Positions 43,014 to 53,364 of a DNA stretch of 64,000 nucleotides are shown piece after piece. The notes beneath the pieces are model-generated. The model searched no databases. It saw only the letters and a program-made list of their open reading frames with translations, and was not told the origin of the DNA. The translations under genes were made by a program, and so were the position numbers. Every line of letters begins with the position of its first letter. The stretch's first letter is position 1. The stretch is from Acetobacterium malicum subsp. dehalogenans DSM 11527 (lineage in GTDB: Bacteria > Bacillota > Clostridia > Eubacteriales > Eubacteriaceae), in contig NZ_AXAC01000025.1 of assembly GCF_000472665.1 (NCBI RefSeq), positions 1 through 64,000 of the forward strand, in the 5' to 3' direction.

Positions 43014-43976
43014 ATGGAGTTTTTATACCAGATCTTTGGTTGGATGCTATTCCAGATTTATGAAATTGTTCATAATTATGGATTATCAATCATCATTTTT
43101 ACAATATTTATGAAGGTGTTATTACTGCCTCTTAATATTAAACAAACCAAATCCATGAAGGATATGCAACGCCTTCAGCCAGAATTACAGAAGCTTAACA
43201 AAAAGTACAAGAATAATAAAGAAAAATTAAATGAAGAAACCTTAAAACTCTACAAAACTTTTAAGGTTAACCCAGCAGGCGGCTGTTTACCGCTATTATT
43301 ACAGTTTCCAATCTTAATTGGTCTCTATCAGACCTTGTTGCATCCAGAAACCTGGGTGTTTGTCAATGGAACCATCAGCGGAATTGACATGTCCTTTTTA
43401 TGGATGGAAAGTTTAAGTGTCCCGGATCCGATTTATGTATTACCGATCTTAGCGGCACTATTTACCTTTATCACACAAAAATTTACGATGGCAGCACAAC
43501 CGGTTACCAATCCGGATGATCCCAATGCTAAAACGCAGAAAATCATGCTTTATGCCATGCCGATTATGATTGGATATATTTCCATTTCGATGCCGGCCGG
43601 GGTCGCGCTTTACTGGGTCGTTCAGAACATCTTTACCTTTGTGCAGCAATTTATCATGTTGCGAATTCCGGAACCGGATATTTCTATCGAAGAAGCTGAA
43701 CGTCGGGTTCAAGAAGCTGAAGAAGAACGAAAAGCTGAATTGGCAGCCAAACGGGCTGCAGCCAATCCCAATGCCCCTAAAGGCAGTAAGAAGGATCATA
43801 GTGATGAGCCGAAAAAGCCATTAACACGGCCGGCTTCAAATAAAAAAATACAAAGTTCAAAATCCTATCAGCCAGCGGAGCAACAGCGAAAAAAACCATC
43901 AGTTGAAATTCCCGAGCGCGATGCAGCTCAGGAAGAAGCCTATCAAAAAGCCAAGGAACGTTATGATAACAAGTAA
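43014..43976 (+). CDS. yidC: Membrane protein insertase YidC
   Basis: This 320-residue Oxa1/YidC/SpoIIIJ-type insertase has five core helices, including IIIFTIFMKVLLLPLNIKQTKSM, the cytoplasmic coiled coil, and the later GVALYWVVQNIFTF helix. I see no lipobox, so the N-terminus may be uncleaved, unlike Bacillus SpoIIIJ. A charged, low-complexity cytoplasmic tail of about 90 residues (rich in Glu, Lys, Ala, Pro) follows the last helix. GGAG occurs upstream of the ATG. Confidence 0.93.
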   Translation: MEFLYQIFGWMLFQIYEIVHNYGLSIIIFTIFMKVLLLPLNIKQTKSMKDMQRLQPELQKLNKKYKNNKEKLNEETLKLYKTFKVNPAGGCLPLLLQFPILIGLYQTLLHPETWVFVNGTISGIDMSFLWMESLSVPDPIYVLPILAALFTFITQKFTMAAQPVTNPDDPNAKTQKIMLYAMPIMIGYISISMPAGVALYWVVQNIFTFVQQFIMLRIPEPDISIEEAERRVQEAEEERKAELAAKRAAANPNAPKGSKKDHSDEPKKPLTRPASNKKIQSSKSYQPAEQQRKKPSVEIPERDAAQEEAYQKAKERYDNK

Positions 43977-44006
43977 AATGATGACTGAAAGCTAAGGAGA
44001 GGGAAA

Positions 44007-44636
44007 ATGAATAAGACAGTAACGGGTACTGGTAAAACCGTAGAAGATGCTATTAACCATGGTTTGCAACAGCTTGGTGTGACGAAAGAACAAGTTGAAA
44101 CAAACGTATTGCAAGTACCGGACAGTGGGTTAATGAAGATTTTTGGAAAAAAAGAAGCCATTGTTGAGGTATCACTGATAAATAATCCTGAACAGCGGGC
44201 CCTTGATTTTTTAAATGATGTCCTCGATGCCATGAAAATCAGCTGTAAAATCCATACCCGTCTCGAGGATAAAGTATTATTCATTGATCTGGAAGGTAAG
44301 GATATGGGCGTCTTAATTGGTCGCCGTGGTCAAACCCTTGATTCTCTCCAATATTTAGTCAGTTTAGTTATCAACCGACAACATGAAGAATACGTTCGGG
44401 TTATTCTGGACACCGAAAACTACCGGGCTAAGCGGGAAAAGACGTTAGAAGATCTGGGCGAAAAAATGGCCAATAAAGCGGTTTATTATCAGAAGAAAAT
44501 GCTGCTAGAACCCATGAATCCTTCGGAACGGCGTGTCATCCATGCAAAACTTCAGAATCACGACAAGGTTTTTACCTTTAGTGAAGGGGAAGAGCCTTAT
44601 CGCCGGGTTGTTATCCAATTAAAAGATAAAAACTAG
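44007..44636 (+). CDS. jag: RNA-binding protein KhpB/Jag
   Basis: This 209-residue protein has an N-terminal Jag-N domain (VTGTGKTVEDAINHGLQQLG), a KH domain with the GRRGQTLDSLQYLVS loop in the middle, and a C-terminal R3H domain (MNPSERRVIHAKLQ, GEEPYRRVVI). In Bacillota it follows yidC and acts as a small-RNA-binding factor linked to cell division and envelope growth. Confidence 0.94.
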   Translation: MNKTVTGTGKTVEDAINHGLQQLGVTKEQVETNVLQVPDSGLMKIFGKKEAIVEVSLINNPEQRALDFLNDVLDAMKISCKIHTRLEDKVLFIDLEGKDMGVLIGRRGQTLDSLQYLVSLVINRQHEEYVRVILDTENYRAKREKTLEDLGEKMANKAVYYQKKMLLEPMNPSERRVIHAKLQNHDKVFTFSEGEEPYRRVVIQLKDKN

Positions 44637-44647
44637 TAAAAAAGCAG

Positions 44648-44693
44648 AGCACTTTGCAAGTTAGCTTAAGAGTTAATTGTAAAGTGCTTTTTT
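44648..44693 (+). terminator. Terminator after jag
   Basis: AGCACTTT pairs with AAAGTGCT across a long loop and is followed by six T residues. Confidence 0.82.
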
Positions 44694-44772
44694 ATTGGAC
44701 CATACTTGTCAACCCCAGGGTTTTAATATATTATAAGAGATTAGGAAACGATTATTGAGACAGGAGAAAAAA

Positions 44773-46152
44773 TTGGAAGTCTTATTACAAAACGAAGATA
44801 CCATTGCCGCGGTGGCCACCGGGATGGGTGGTGCCGGAATTGGCATTATCAGAATTAGTGGATCCGAGGCTGTGGCATTGGGCAATAAACTGTTTGTCAA
44901 TCCCCGGGGAAAAACCCTGGCCGCGGCCAAAAGTCATGAATTGATTTACGGAAGAATTGTTGATCCAACTGAAAATAAAGATATTGATGAGGTCCTCATT
45001 TCTAAAATGATGGGTCCTCACTCTTATACAGCCGAAGATGTAGTCGAGATTAACTGTCATGGGGGAATTGTCCCGATGCGAAAGATATTAAAGCTGGTCA
45101 TTCAATCCGGAGCCCGATTGGCCGAACCCGGAGAATTTACCAAACGGGCTTTTTTAAATGGACGCATGGATCTGACTCAGGCCGAAGCCGTTATCGATAT
45201 TATTAATGCCAAAACCGAAAAGAGTCTGGAGTATTCGGTGGCTCAACTGGAAGGGCGACTGTCCCAGAAACTGGAAGAACTGGATGAGATCCTGGTGGGG
45301 ATTTTGTCCCATATGGAAGTGAATATTGATTATCCCGAATATGATATTGAAGAAATCTCCTATGATTTTGTCAATAGCCAGATCCTGGGACTATTAAGTC
45401 GAATCAAAGAAATCCTGGTGGTGGCAGAAACCGGTAAAATTTACCGGGAGGGTATTACCACAGCGATTCTGGGTGAGCCGAATGTGGGGAAATCATCGTT
45501 ATTAAATACCTTATTAATGGAAAACAAAGCGATTGTTACCGATATTCCTGGAACAACCCGAGATACCATCGAAGAGTATCTTAATATCGAAGGGATTCCT
45601 TTTAAAATTATCGATACCGCCGGGATTAGAGAAACCGATAATCTGGTCGAAAAAATAGGCGTTGAAAAATCAAAGGCTCTTTTAAATCAAACCAATCTGG
45701 TCATCTTTATGCGCGATATCTCAAAGGAAATGTCCGCCGGGGAAAAGGAACTGATTGAGTTGCTAAAAAACCGCAAAACCATTTATATAGCCAATAAGAC
45801 CGATGCTATCAGTGGCATGGATATTGCGATACCAGAGCCCTGGATTCCGATGTCGCTGCTGGAAGATCAGGGGATCGAAACGTTGCGACAGAAAATGCTG
45901 GAAATGGTTTTTGCAGGAACGGTCAATCAGGATGCGGACTACCTGATCACCAATACCCGGCATATTCAATTACTGGAAACAACCCAAAACAGTCTAAAAA
46001 ATGCGATTAACACCATGGCCAGCCAAATGCCTCTGGAACTTGTCAGCATTGACGTCATGGAAGCCCTGGAAGCGCTAAGGGGGATCACCGGCAAGGCCGT
46101 TGGAATGGATATTATTGATCAGATTTTTAAAAATTTTTGCATTGGAAAGTAG
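44773..46152 (+). CDS. mnmE: tRNA modification GTPase MnmE
   Basis: This 459-residue GTPase, with MnmG, makes 5-carboxymethylaminomethyl-uridine at tRNA position 34. The N-terminal tetrahydrofolate-binding domain begins [19 protein letters not shown], the G domain has GEPNVGKSS and DTAGIRET, and the C-terminus is the diagnostic CIGK. I choose the TTG at 44773, with AGGAG 7 bases upstream, over the TTG at 44755. It is followed immediately by mnmG. Confidence 0.95.
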   Translation: MEVLLQNEDTIAAVATGMGGAGIGIIRISGSEAVALGNKLFVNPRGKTLAAAKSHELIYGRIVDPTENKDIDEVLISKMMGPHSYTAEDVVEINCHGGIVPMRKILKLVIQSGARLAEPGEFTKRAFLNGRMDLTQAEAVIDIINAKTEKSLEYSVAQLEGRLSQKLEELDEILVGILSHMEVNIDYPEYDIEEISYDFVNSQILGLLSRIKEILVVAETGKIYREGITTAILGEPNVGKSSLLNTLLMENKAIVTDIPGTTRDTIEEYLNIEGIPFKIIDTAGIRETDNLVEKIGVEKSKALLNQTNLVIFMRDISKEMSAGEKELIELLKNRKTIYIANKTDAISGMDIAIPEPWIPMSLLEDQGIETLRQKMLEMVFAGTVNQDADYLITNTRHIQLLETTQNSLKNAINTMASQMPLELVSIDVMEALEALRGITGKAVGMDIIDQIFKNFCIGK

Positions 46153-46162
46153 AGGAAAGCGA

Positions 46163-48064
46163 ATGACATACCCAGGAGGAGACTACGACATTATCGTCAT
46201 CGGCGCCGGCCATGCCGGTTCCGAAGCGGCATTGGCCAGTGCCCGAATTGGACTAAAAACCCTGTTATTAACCATCAATCTGGATTCGGTGGCGATGATG
46301 CCCTGCAACCCATCGATTGGTGGCACCGGAAAAGGACATCTGGTTAGAGAAATTGATGCTCTTGGCGGTGAAATGGGAAAGAACATAGATGCAACGATGA
46401 TTCAATGTAAGATGTTAAATACCGCCAAAGGTCCGGCGGTTCATTCATTGCGAGCCCAAGCTGATAAAAAAGCCTACCAGTTTCGGATGAAAGAAGTGAT
46501 TGAGAACCAGGTGAACCTTCTCTTAAAACAACAGGAAGCTACCGAAATTATTGTCGAAGATGGAAAGATCACCGGTGTGATGGTTAATACCGGCGCGGTT
46601 TATAACTGTCAAGCCGCAATCATTTGCAGTGGCACCTATTTAAAGGGACGCATTATTATCGGCGATGTTCAATACGATGGTGGACCAAACGGCTTATTTC
46701 CAGCCATGTATTTATCCGACAGTCTGGAAAAAAATGGCATTGCGCTACAGCGTTTTAAAACCGGAACGCCAGCCCGGGTGGATGCCAAAACCCTGGATTA
46801 TTCCAAAATGATTATCCAGGAAGGTGACGAACATATCGTGCCCTTTTCCTTTGAAACCGATCAGATTGATATTGACCAGGTGCCCTGCTACCTGACCTAT
46901 ACCAATCCGGAAACCCATGATATTATCAATGCCAACATTGAGCGATCACCGCTATACACCGGAGAAGTAGTGGGGATCGGCCCCCGTTACTGCCCTTCGA
47001 TTGAGACCAAGGTGATGCGCTTTCATGATAAGGACCGACATCAGATTTTTATGGAACCGGAAGGATTAAATACCAATGAAATCTACGTCCAGGGGATGTC
47101 CTCCTGTTTGCCGGAGGATGTTCAGATTGCCTTATACCGAACGGTGCCGGGAATGGAAAAGGTGGAGTTTATGCGTTCGGCCTATGCCATTGAGTATGAC
47201 TGCATCCATCCCACCCGACTAAAAGCCTCTCTGGAATCCAAAGAAGTGGCGGGTCTATTTTTTGCCGGACAGATCAACGGTACTTCCGGTTACGAAGAAG
47301 CGGGAGCTCAGGGGCTGATTGCCGGCATCAATGCGTCCCTCTATTTACGGGGTGAACAACCAGTGGTTATTGATCGGTCAGAAGGTTACATAGGGGTACT
47401 TATCGATGATATTATCACTAAGGGGATCGACGAACCATATCGGATGATGACTTCCCGGGCTGAATATCGTTTATTGTTGCGACAGGACAACGCCGATTTG
47501 CGGCTAACTGAGATTGGATATCGGGTGGGGCTGATCAGCGAGAACCGTTATCAGAAGTTCATGGCGAAAAAGGAACAGATTAAACAGGAGATTACTCGTC
47601 TTAATCAGGTCATTGTCAAACCGAACCCGGAGAATAATGAAGTGCTAAAATCTTTGGGCAGTTCAGAGATCCAGCATGGATTGTCAATTGGTGAACTGAT
47701 CAGACGGCCGGAAGTTAAATATCAGCAAACCGAAGTCTTCGATCCGGAACGACCACTCCTGCACTGGAGTGTGGTGGAACAGGTTGAAGTTCAGATCAAG
47801 TATGAAGGCTATATTAAAAAGCAGTTGCAACAGGTGGAGCAATTTAAAAAGCTTGAACACAAACTGATCCCCCCGGAACTTGATTATGCTAAAATCGGCG
47901 GGCTACGGATTGAAGCGGCCGAAAAACTTCAGGAAATAAAGCCATTATCGATGGGGCAGGCGTCGCGAATTTCTGGCGTCTCGCCGGCGGATATTTCAGT
48001 TTTGTTAATAGCCCTGGAACAGCGCAGAAGAAGTTCAGATAAGGATGGATCAAATCATGAATAA
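46163..48064 (+). CDS. mnmG: tRNA uridine-5-carboxymethylaminomethyl synthase subunit MnmG
   Basis: This 633-residue FAD enzyme is the partner of MnmE. The FAD-binding motif is [15 protein letters not shown] at the N-terminus, followed by [14 protein letters not shown], with GTYLKGRI and [10 protein letters not shown] further on. I start at the ATG at 46163, with AGAGGAAAGCG upstream; the longer frame to 46100 lies inside mnmE. It overlaps the rsmG start by 8 bases. Confidence 0.95.
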   Translation: MTYPGGDYDIIVIGAGHAGSEAALASARIGLKTLLLTINLDSVAMMPCNPSIGGTGKGHLVREIDALGGEMGKNIDATMIQCKMLNTAKGPAVHSLRAQADKKAYQFRMKEVIENQVNLLLKQQEATEIIVEDGKITGVMVNTGAVYNCQAAIICSGTYLKGRIIIGDVQYDGGPNGLFPAMYLSDSLEKNGIALQRFKTGTPARVDAKTLDYSKMIIQEGDEHIVPFSFETDQIDIDQVPCYLTYTNPETHDIINANIERSPLYTGEVVGIGPRYCPSIETKVMRFHDKDRHQIFMEPEGLNTNEIYVQGMSSCLPEDVQIALYRTVPGMEKVEFMRSAYAIEYDCIHPTRLKASLESKEVAGLFFAGQINGTSGYEEAGAQGLIAGINASLYLRGEQPVVIDRSEGYIGVLIDDIITKGIDEPYRMMTSRAEYRLLLRQDNADLRLTEIGYRVGLISENRYQKFMAKKEQIKQEITRLNQVIVKPNPENNEVLKSLGSSEIQHGLSIGELIRRPEVKYQQTEVFDPERPLLHWSVVEQVEVQIKYEGYIKKQLQQVEQFKKLEHKLIPPELDYAKIGGLRIEAAEKLQEIKPLSMGQASRISGVSPADISVLLIALEQRRRSSDKDGSNHE

Positions 48065-48779
48065 TCGGATCGAAAAGTTAATTGACCTCGGTAATCAGGT
48101 AGAAATAACTATTAATGAAAAGCAGGCCGAAAAGTTGATCGCTTATATGGACCGGCTGCTGGAAAAAAACCAGTATATCAATCTGACGCGGATTACTGAG
48201 AAAGATGAGTTTATTAAGCTCCATTTACTGGATTCCCTGACCCTGCTTAAACTGATTAAAAATTCTCAGGCAAGTATTTTAGATGTCGGAACCGGGGGTG
48301 GTTTTCCGGGTATTCCACTAGCAATCATGCTGGAAGATGCGCAGATTACCCTGATGGATTCGACTAAAAAGAAACTGAATGTGGTCCAGTCCATTGCCGC
48401 GGAGTTAGGGATTAGCAACGTTCAAATCCTCCATGGCAGAGCCGAAGAATTAGGGCAGAACAGCGCTTATCGGGAAAAATATGAAGTTGTCACGTCCCGG
48501 GCGGTGGCAAACCTAACCCTTCTTTCAGAATATTGTTTGCCACTAACAAAGGTTGGCGGTCAATTTTTATCGATGAAAGGTCGAGACTATCAGGACGAGC
48601 TGGCAGCAGCTAGAAAACCGATCGCCGTTTTAGGTGGGAAAATAGTTGAAATCGAAAAGGGTTTATTACTGCAAAGTGATTATGTTCATGTTATAATGAA
48701 TGTGGAAAAAATAAAACCAACCCCTGATCTTTTTCCGCGCATCAACGGCAAGATTAAAAAGGAAGCATTTCCAGTTTAG
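48057..48779 (+). CDS. rsmG: 16S rRNA (guanine527-N7)-methyltransferase RsmG
   Basis: This 240-residue SAM-dependent methyltransferase modifies G527 of 16S rRNA. Motifs are [11 protein letters not shown] and HLLDSLTLL near the N-terminus, [16 protein letters not shown] for SAM, and VTSRAVANL later. I prefer the ATG at 48057, which overlaps the mnmG stop; an ATG at 48045 in the same frame has its purine site directly adjacent, which is too close. Confidence 0.94.
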   Translation: MNNRIEKLIDLGNQVEITINEKQAEKLIAYMDRLLEKNQYINLTRITEKDEFIKLHLLDSLTLLKLIKNSQASILDVGTGGGFPGIPLAIMLEDAQITLMDSTKKKLNVVQSIAAELGISNVQILHGRAEELGQNSAYREKYEVVTSRAVANLTLLSEYCLPLTKVGGQFLSMKGRDYQDELAAARKPIAVLGGKIVEIEKGLLLQSDYVHVIMNVEKIKPTPDLFPRINGKIKKEAFPV

Positions 48780-48831
48780 AGCTAAAAATAGCAAGCAGAA
48801 ATAAAGGGTTTTATGATACTATTTGACCTGG

Positions 48832-48869
48832 TTTTTAAGAGATGTTTCACGTGAAACATCTCTTAAAAA
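48832..48869. other. parS site 1 within a 38-bp perfect palindrome
   Basis: TGTTTCACGTGAAACA (48843-48858) is a perfect match to the bacterial parS consensus bound by ParB. It is centred in a perfect palindrome with 19-base arms, longer than needed for ParB binding. It lies between rsmG and parA. Confidence 0.95.
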
Positions 48870-48894
48870 TGAAAATCGGCAGACAGTCAATCAT

Positions 48895-48922
48895 ACGACA
48901 TGTTTCACGTGAAACATGTCGT
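48895..48922. other. parS site 2 within a 28-bp perfect palindrome
   Basis: This is a second perfect parS (48901-48916) with palindromic flanks ACGACA/TGTCGT, 58 bases from the first. Two parS sites directly upstream of parA-parB would nucleate ParB near the origin. Confidence 0.95.
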
Positions 48923-49015
48923 CGATAAAAATCAACACGATCAGAACTAAAAAGACTGGTTGTTTATGGTAACGTCCCAAGCAGCAAAAGAGTGATTAAA
49001 TTTAAGGAGTAGAAT

Positions 49016-49780
49016 ATGGCGAAAATCGTGGCAGTATTTAATCAAAAAGGTGGAGTTGGAAAAACAACCACAAATATTAACTTAACCACTGCCCTCAGTT
49101 TGGAAGGATACCGGATCCTGGTCATTGACATCGACCCCCAGGGGAATACCAGCAGTGGATTCGGAATTGAGAAGAATAATCTGGAAAAAAGCGTCTACAA
49201 TGGGATCATCCACGGCGATGATCTTAAAGAGATCATTCTGACGACTTCCTATGATAATCTTCATATTCTGCCATCCCATCCAGATCTGGCCGGAGCAGAG
49301 ATTGAACTGACAAATATGCCACAGCGAGAGTTGCGCCTTAAAAACAGTATCGAAAATGTCAAACCATTCTATGACTATATCTTTATTGACTGCCCGCCAT
49401 CATTAGGTTTATTGACGATTAATGCCCTGGCCATGACCAATACGGTGTTGATCCCGATCCAATGCGAGTTTTATGCCTTGGAGGGGGTGAGCCAACTGAT
49501 GAATACGATCAGTCTGGTCAAACAGGGGTTGAATCCGCAACTGGAAATAGAGGGCGTATTGATGACCATGTTTGATAGCCGGACCAACTTATCCAACCAG
49601 GTTGTCGATGAAGTGGTCGATTACTTTAAAGATAAGGTTTATGAAACGATGATTCCCAGAAATGTTCGGTTGGCTGAAGCACCCAGTTATGGGCAGACAA
49701 TTTTTGAATATGCCAACACATCAAAAGGATCAAAAGCATATCTGGCACTGGCCAAAGAGTTTATACAGAGACAGGAGTAG
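49016..49780 (+). CDS. parA: Chromosome-partitioning ATPase ParA (Soj)
   Basis: This 254-residue deviant Walker-type ATPase has KGGVGKTT at 11-18, DIDPQGN and FIDCPPSLG. Without a long N-terminal extension it is of the chromosomal Soj type. It works with ParB and parS in origin segregation and can regulate DnaA. AAGGAG lies 7 bases upstream, just beyond the two parS sites. Confidence 0.96.
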   Translation: MAKIVAVFNQKGGVGKTTTNINLTTALSLEGYRILVIDIDPQGNTSSGFGIEKNNLEKSVYNGIIHGDDLKEIILTTSYDNLHILPSHPDLAGAEIELTNMPQRELRLKNSIENVKPFYDYIFIDCPPSLGLLTINALAMTNTVLIPIQCEFYALEGVSQLMNTISLVKQGLNPQLEIEGVLMTMFDSRTNLSNQVVDEVVDYFKDKVYETMIPRNVRLAEAPSYGQTIFEYANTSKGSKAYLALAKEFIQRQE

Positions 49781-49782
49781 TT

Positions 49783-50679
49783 ATGGGAAAAAACACAGGT
49801 TTAGGAAAAGGTCTGAGAGCGTTATTTCCCGACGAAGCGGTGGTTACCTCACAAGAAGATGAAGTGCTGGAGGTTGACCTTGAAAAACTTGTTTTTTATG
49901 TAAAAACAAATAACGTTCGACCAAACCCGAAGCAACCCCGAAAAACATTTGACCGGAATAAGTTGGAAGAACTGGGCGCATCGATCAAGGAACACGGCAT
50001 CGTTCAGCCACTGGTGGTCAAACCGGAAACAAAGGGTTATACCATTATTGCCGGCGAAAGGCGTTGGCGGGCAGCAAACATGATCGGCCTCAAAGAGGTT
50101 CCGGTTATTGTCAAAGATCTGCCTCCGGAGGAAGTTCTGGAGATCGCTATAATTGAAAATGTGCAGCGGGAAAACTTGAACAGCATTGAAGAAGCGATGG
50201 CCTTTGAGGCCTTGATGGAGAATTTCAACCTCACTCAAGGCGAAATTGGTATTCGAATCGGAAAAAGCCGAACCGCTATTGCCAATACGCTCAGGCTGCT
50301 GAAATTACCGAAAACAATTCAGGAACAATTGGCACAGGGACAGATTACCTCGGGCCATGCCCGGGCCATTCTGATTCTGGAAGACCCGGAAAAAATGGAA
50401 GCCTTTGCCAATGAGATCATTGAAAAAGGGATGAGTGTCAGGGAAGCAGAAAATCGCATCAAAAAAATGCAAACTGAAGGCCTGGCGAAACCGTTGCAAA
50501 AGAAAAAAGAAGACAACAGTGGTTATATCATCGAAATTGAGGATGCGCTGGAGAAGAAATTTGAAACCAAAGTGCATTTAAGTAGCCGTGGTAAAAAAGG
50601 AAAAATTGAGTTTGTCTATTCGTCACTGGAAGAATTGGATCGTCTGCTCGAACAATTGGGATATGAAAAAACAAACTAG
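49783..50679 (+). CDS. parB: Chromosome-partitioning protein ParB (Spo0J)
   Basis: This 298-residue protein has an N-terminal ParA-interacting segment GLGKGLRALFP, the CTPase/ParB domain (PNPKQPRKTFD, GERRWRAA, ENVQREN), and a helix-turn-helix around GKSRTAIANTLRLLKLP. The C-terminal dimerisation domain follows. It binds the parS sites at 48843 and 48901 and spreads as a clamp. It lies two bases after parA. Confidence 0.96.
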   Translation: MGKNTGLGKGLRALFPDEAVVTSQEDEVLEVDLEKLVFYVKTNNVRPNPKQPRKTFDRNKLEELGASIKEHGIVQPLVVKPETKGYTIIAGERRWRAANMIGLKEVPVIVKDLPPEEVLEIAIIENVQRENLNSIEEAMAFEALMENFNLTQGEIGIRIGKSRTAIANTLRLLKLPKTIQEQLAQGQITSGHARAILILEDPEKMEAFANEIIEKGMSVREAENRIKKMQTEGLAKPLQKKKEDNSGYIIEIEDALEKKFETKVHLSSRGKKGKIEFVYSSLEELDRLLEQLGYEKTN

Positions 50680-50722
50680 CTCAGTCAAATTATGACAATT
50701 CAATTATGAAATGGAGAAAATA

Positions 50723-51805
50723 ATGAATCAAATCAAAAGAAAGAGACGATTGTCAGCGCTGGAAGCCGCAGTATTAGGTAATATCCTCTATATTGTGATT
50801 GTTCTGATATTTAAAAATGTATTTGATCTGATCCGAACAAGCGATTTCAACTATCTGTTCAATGGCATCCAGTTATTGACCGTAGGCGCATTCTGGATCA
50901 CCTTATTTGCAATCTGTTTTAAGAATATCAGCGGAAATGAAAAGCCGAAGGCGTTTAGATATGTTCTTTACAGTCTTGTTCCGATTATCGTTTTAACCGG
51001 GACATTAACCGTTGTTTCGACAATGTTTCCAGGTCAGGATACCAACAGCATCTGGAATCAATTTGCTTTTATTGCCGCACCCACCATTTTCTGGTATCTG
51101 CCCTATGGCTTAATTTATCAATTAATTGGCGGTGAAACATCAATTTTTATATTATTCGGAATCGGATTAGTATTAACGATTGTATTTCAAGTGTTCGGGA
51201 TAATTTTAGGGCGAATTCTGGGTCGCAAGTATTGGGAAGAAACAAAAGCTGAAGATCAGCGGGATCTGGAGTATGATCTGGAAACCAAGAAAGAGAAGAA
51301 AAAACCCCGAAAAAAATCCCGAATGCCAAAACGCGAAAGTATTGGGTTGGAAGGTCTTTCCGATGAACAGATCAACGAAGGATTCACCCCGAAGGCACCG
51401 GAAACCATGACTATGACTGAGGTCATCCTTGATGATGCCTATGCGGAGACAGAACGAACAAATTATAAAAAACCCCGCCGAAACAAATCAGAAACTGGGC
51501 TTTTTGAAACAATTGATCCGGTCGTGGACGAAAAGATATTTTCCTCAGAAAAAGTTCAGCCCACCTATGAGTCTGAAATAAAGCCAGCCGCGATGCCGGA
51601 AATTACCTTCGAGACCGTAAACAGTAAGACCCAGTCAGAAACAGTCGGCGACTGGAACCGGTCTCATCCCATCGATCTGGAAAACTTAAATAAAGGGCTG
51701 AACCAACATGAAGAAACCGACGATAAATCCTTTTTAATGGAAACCAGTGCCGTGCGAATCATCAACGAAGAAGACATCGAAGAATATTACAGGAATAAGA
51801 AATGA
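50723..51805 (+). CDS. Membrane protein of unknown function with a long charged tail
   Basis: This protein of about 360 residues has four likely membrane helices in the first 170 residues, followed by a basic KKEKKKPRKKSR block and a long, acidic, probably disordered cytoplasmic tail of about 170 residues. I do not recognise a family. I start at the ATG at 50723 (MNQIKRKRR), since GGAGAAAA lies directly before it and inside the codons of the ATG at 50711. Its stop overlaps the start of the CvpA-like gene, so the two are coupled. The position after parB makes a link to envelope or chromosome anchoring conceivable, without direct evidence. Confidence 0.75.
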   Translation: MNQIKRKRRLSALEAAVLGNILYIVIVLIFKNVFDLIRTSDFNYLFNGIQLLTVGAFWITLFAICFKNISGNEKPKAFRYVLYSLVPIIVLTGTLTVVSTMFPGQDTNSIWNQFAFIAAPTIFWYLPYGLIYQLIGGETSIFILFGIGLVLTIVFQVFGIILGRILGRKYWEETKAEDQRDLEYDLETKKEKKKPRKKSRMPKRESIGLEGLSDEQINEGFTPKAPETMTMTEVILDDAYAETERTNYKKPRRNKSETGLFETIDPVVDEKIFSSEKVQPTYESEIKPAAMPEITFETVNSKTQSETVGDWNRSHPIDLENLNKGLNQHEETDDKSFLMETSAVRIINEEDIEEYYRNKK

Positions 51806-52455
51806 GTTTTTCAGCATTGACATCACTGGATTTCATTTGCATCCTGATTTGCTCGCTTTCAGGAATTATAGGATACAAACGAGGTGCAATAAATACCCTG
51901 ATCAGTTTCGGGGGATTTATTGCATCTTTTGTAATAGCCTGGATTTTTTCGCCGCTGCTGGCTGACTGGTTGATCGAATCGGGCGTACTTAACGGCTTGT
52001 TCAAAACTATCAATGTGGAAGCTATTTCCCAGTCGCTGATGAATCTGGGTACTCAGCAAAGCGGCTTAACCACCTCACTCTTAGGCGAAGCCGCCATTAG
52101 CGTCGGTCAAGCCATCGTCGATCAGAGCCTCACCATGATCACTGAGTTGATCATGCATGGCATTGCTCAAAGTATCAGTTTTGGGATCATCGTCATGGGA
52201 GTTTCGGTTTTTTGCTGGGTCCTGCAGATTATTTTTTTTGGAGTTTCTAAAGTTCCCGTCATCGGAACAATCAATCACCTGGCGGGAATGTTGATCGGTC
52301 TGATTTTAGGGGGGGCCATTGTCGCTGTGATGTTGTGGATTTTTTCAGTTATTAATCTTTCCACCGGCGGCGTGTCAAATCTGCCAACTGCCGAAAACAG
52401 TAACCTGATGCAGCTGGCGATACCAATGATACTTAACTATATGGGAATTCAATAG
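51802..52455 (+). CDS. CvpA-family membrane protein
   Basis: This 217-residue protein has four to five membrane helices. The N-terminal part (DFICILICSLSGIIGYKRGAINTL) matches the CvpA/colicin V production family, including the helix-GYKRG turn. The role is uncertain; members are linked to envelope homeostasis. It overlaps the upstream gene by 4 bases (ATGA) and is followed by an MscS-like gene after 9 bases. Confidence 0.75.
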   Translation: MSFSALTSLDFICILICSLSGIIGYKRGAINTLISFGGFIASFVIAWIFSPLLADWLIESGVLNGLFKTINVEAISQSLMNLGTQQSGLTTSLLGEAAISVGQAIVDQSLTMITELIMHGIAQSISFGIIVMGVSVFCWVLQIIFFGVSKVPVIGTINHLAGMLIGLILGGAIVAVMLWIFSVINLSTGGVSNLPTAENSNLMQLAIPMILNYMGIQ

Positions 52456-52464
52456 GAGACAATA

Positions 52465-53364
52465 ATGGAATATTTAACAACAAGTTTTACATCCTATTTA
52501 AATCAAATTGATTTTTCGCATCTTTTGCAAAAATGTCTGGTTTCGGGAATTGTCCTGATTGTGGTTGTAATCAGCTTAAAAATTACTTATAGCGTTGTCG
52601 ACCGGATCTTTGACGGGGAAAAGGTTGGTCTTGAACCCAGAGATGCCCGGCGCATCACGACCTTAAACCACGTCACTAAAGCGGCCGCCAGAGCAGGCAT
52701 CTGGACCCTGGCCGGCCTGATTATTCTGGGTCAGTTTATCAATGTCGGTTCACTGCTGGCGGTAGCCGGCGTCGGAACTCTGGCCATTGGTTTTGGGGCC
52801 CAGGGCATTGTCGAAGACGTGATGAGTGGTTTTGTCATCGTTTTTGAAAATCAATTCAGTGTCGGAGATTATGTAATTATTGACGAAACACATTATGGAA
52901 TTGTCGAGGCCATTGGCATTCGCACCACCAGTGTCCGGGAATTTAATGGCGGACTTTTTATTATTCATAATGGAAAAATTGACCGTTTGATCAACTATTC
53001 CAAGGGACACATAAAAGTCCTGGTGGATGTAAGCATTGCCTATGAAGAAGATGTCAACAAGGTACTCGATTTACTGGAAGAAATTTGCGAGGATCTTTAT
53101 CAAAATCATGAAGAATTATTTAAGATACGTCCGGAGGTTCAGGGGGTGACCCGCCTGGATCCATCAGCAGTCAATATCCGAATCAGTTGCGATGAAGATG
53201 CCGGATCTAAATTCATGGCCGAAAATGTCCTGCGGCACCGAATTAAAGAGGTATTCCAGGAACAGGGAATCGAAGTGCCATACAACAAATCAATTATTTA
53301 CAACCGCGAACCGCTTAAAAATGTGGATAAAGCAAAAGAAGCAGAGGTAAAAGATGGAAACTAA
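52465..53364 (+). CDS. MscS-family mechanosensitive ion channel
   Basis: This 299-residue protein has two to three N-terminal helices. The pore helix is in the Gly/Ala-rich VGSLLAVAGVGTLAIGFGAQGIVEDVMSG segment, and the cytoplasmic beta domain begins QFSVGDYV. It opens at high membrane tension to release solutes during osmotic down-shock. GGAGAC lies upstream, and the end overlaps the DUF951 gene by 11 bases. Confidence 0.92.
   Translation: MEYLTTSFTSYLNQIDFSHLLQKCLVSGIVLIVVVISLKITYSVVDRIFDGEKVGLEPRDARRITTLNHVTKAAARAGIWTLAGLIILGQFINVGSLLAVAGVGTLAIGFGAQGIVEDVMSGFVIVFENQFSVGDYVIIDETHYGIVEAIGIRTTSVREFNGGLFIIHNGKIDRLINYSKGHIKVLVDVSIAYEEDVNKVLDLLEEICEDLYQNHEELFKIRPEVQGVTRLDPSAVNIRISCDEDAGSKFMAENVLRHRIKEVFQEQGIEVPYNKSIIYNREPLKNVDKAKEAEVKDGN

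Noticed and set aside
48832-48869. First parS palindrome as an intrinsic terminator for rsmG
   Set aside because: The stem is strong, but the sequence after it on the plus strand is A-rich rather than a T run, and the core is a perfect parS.
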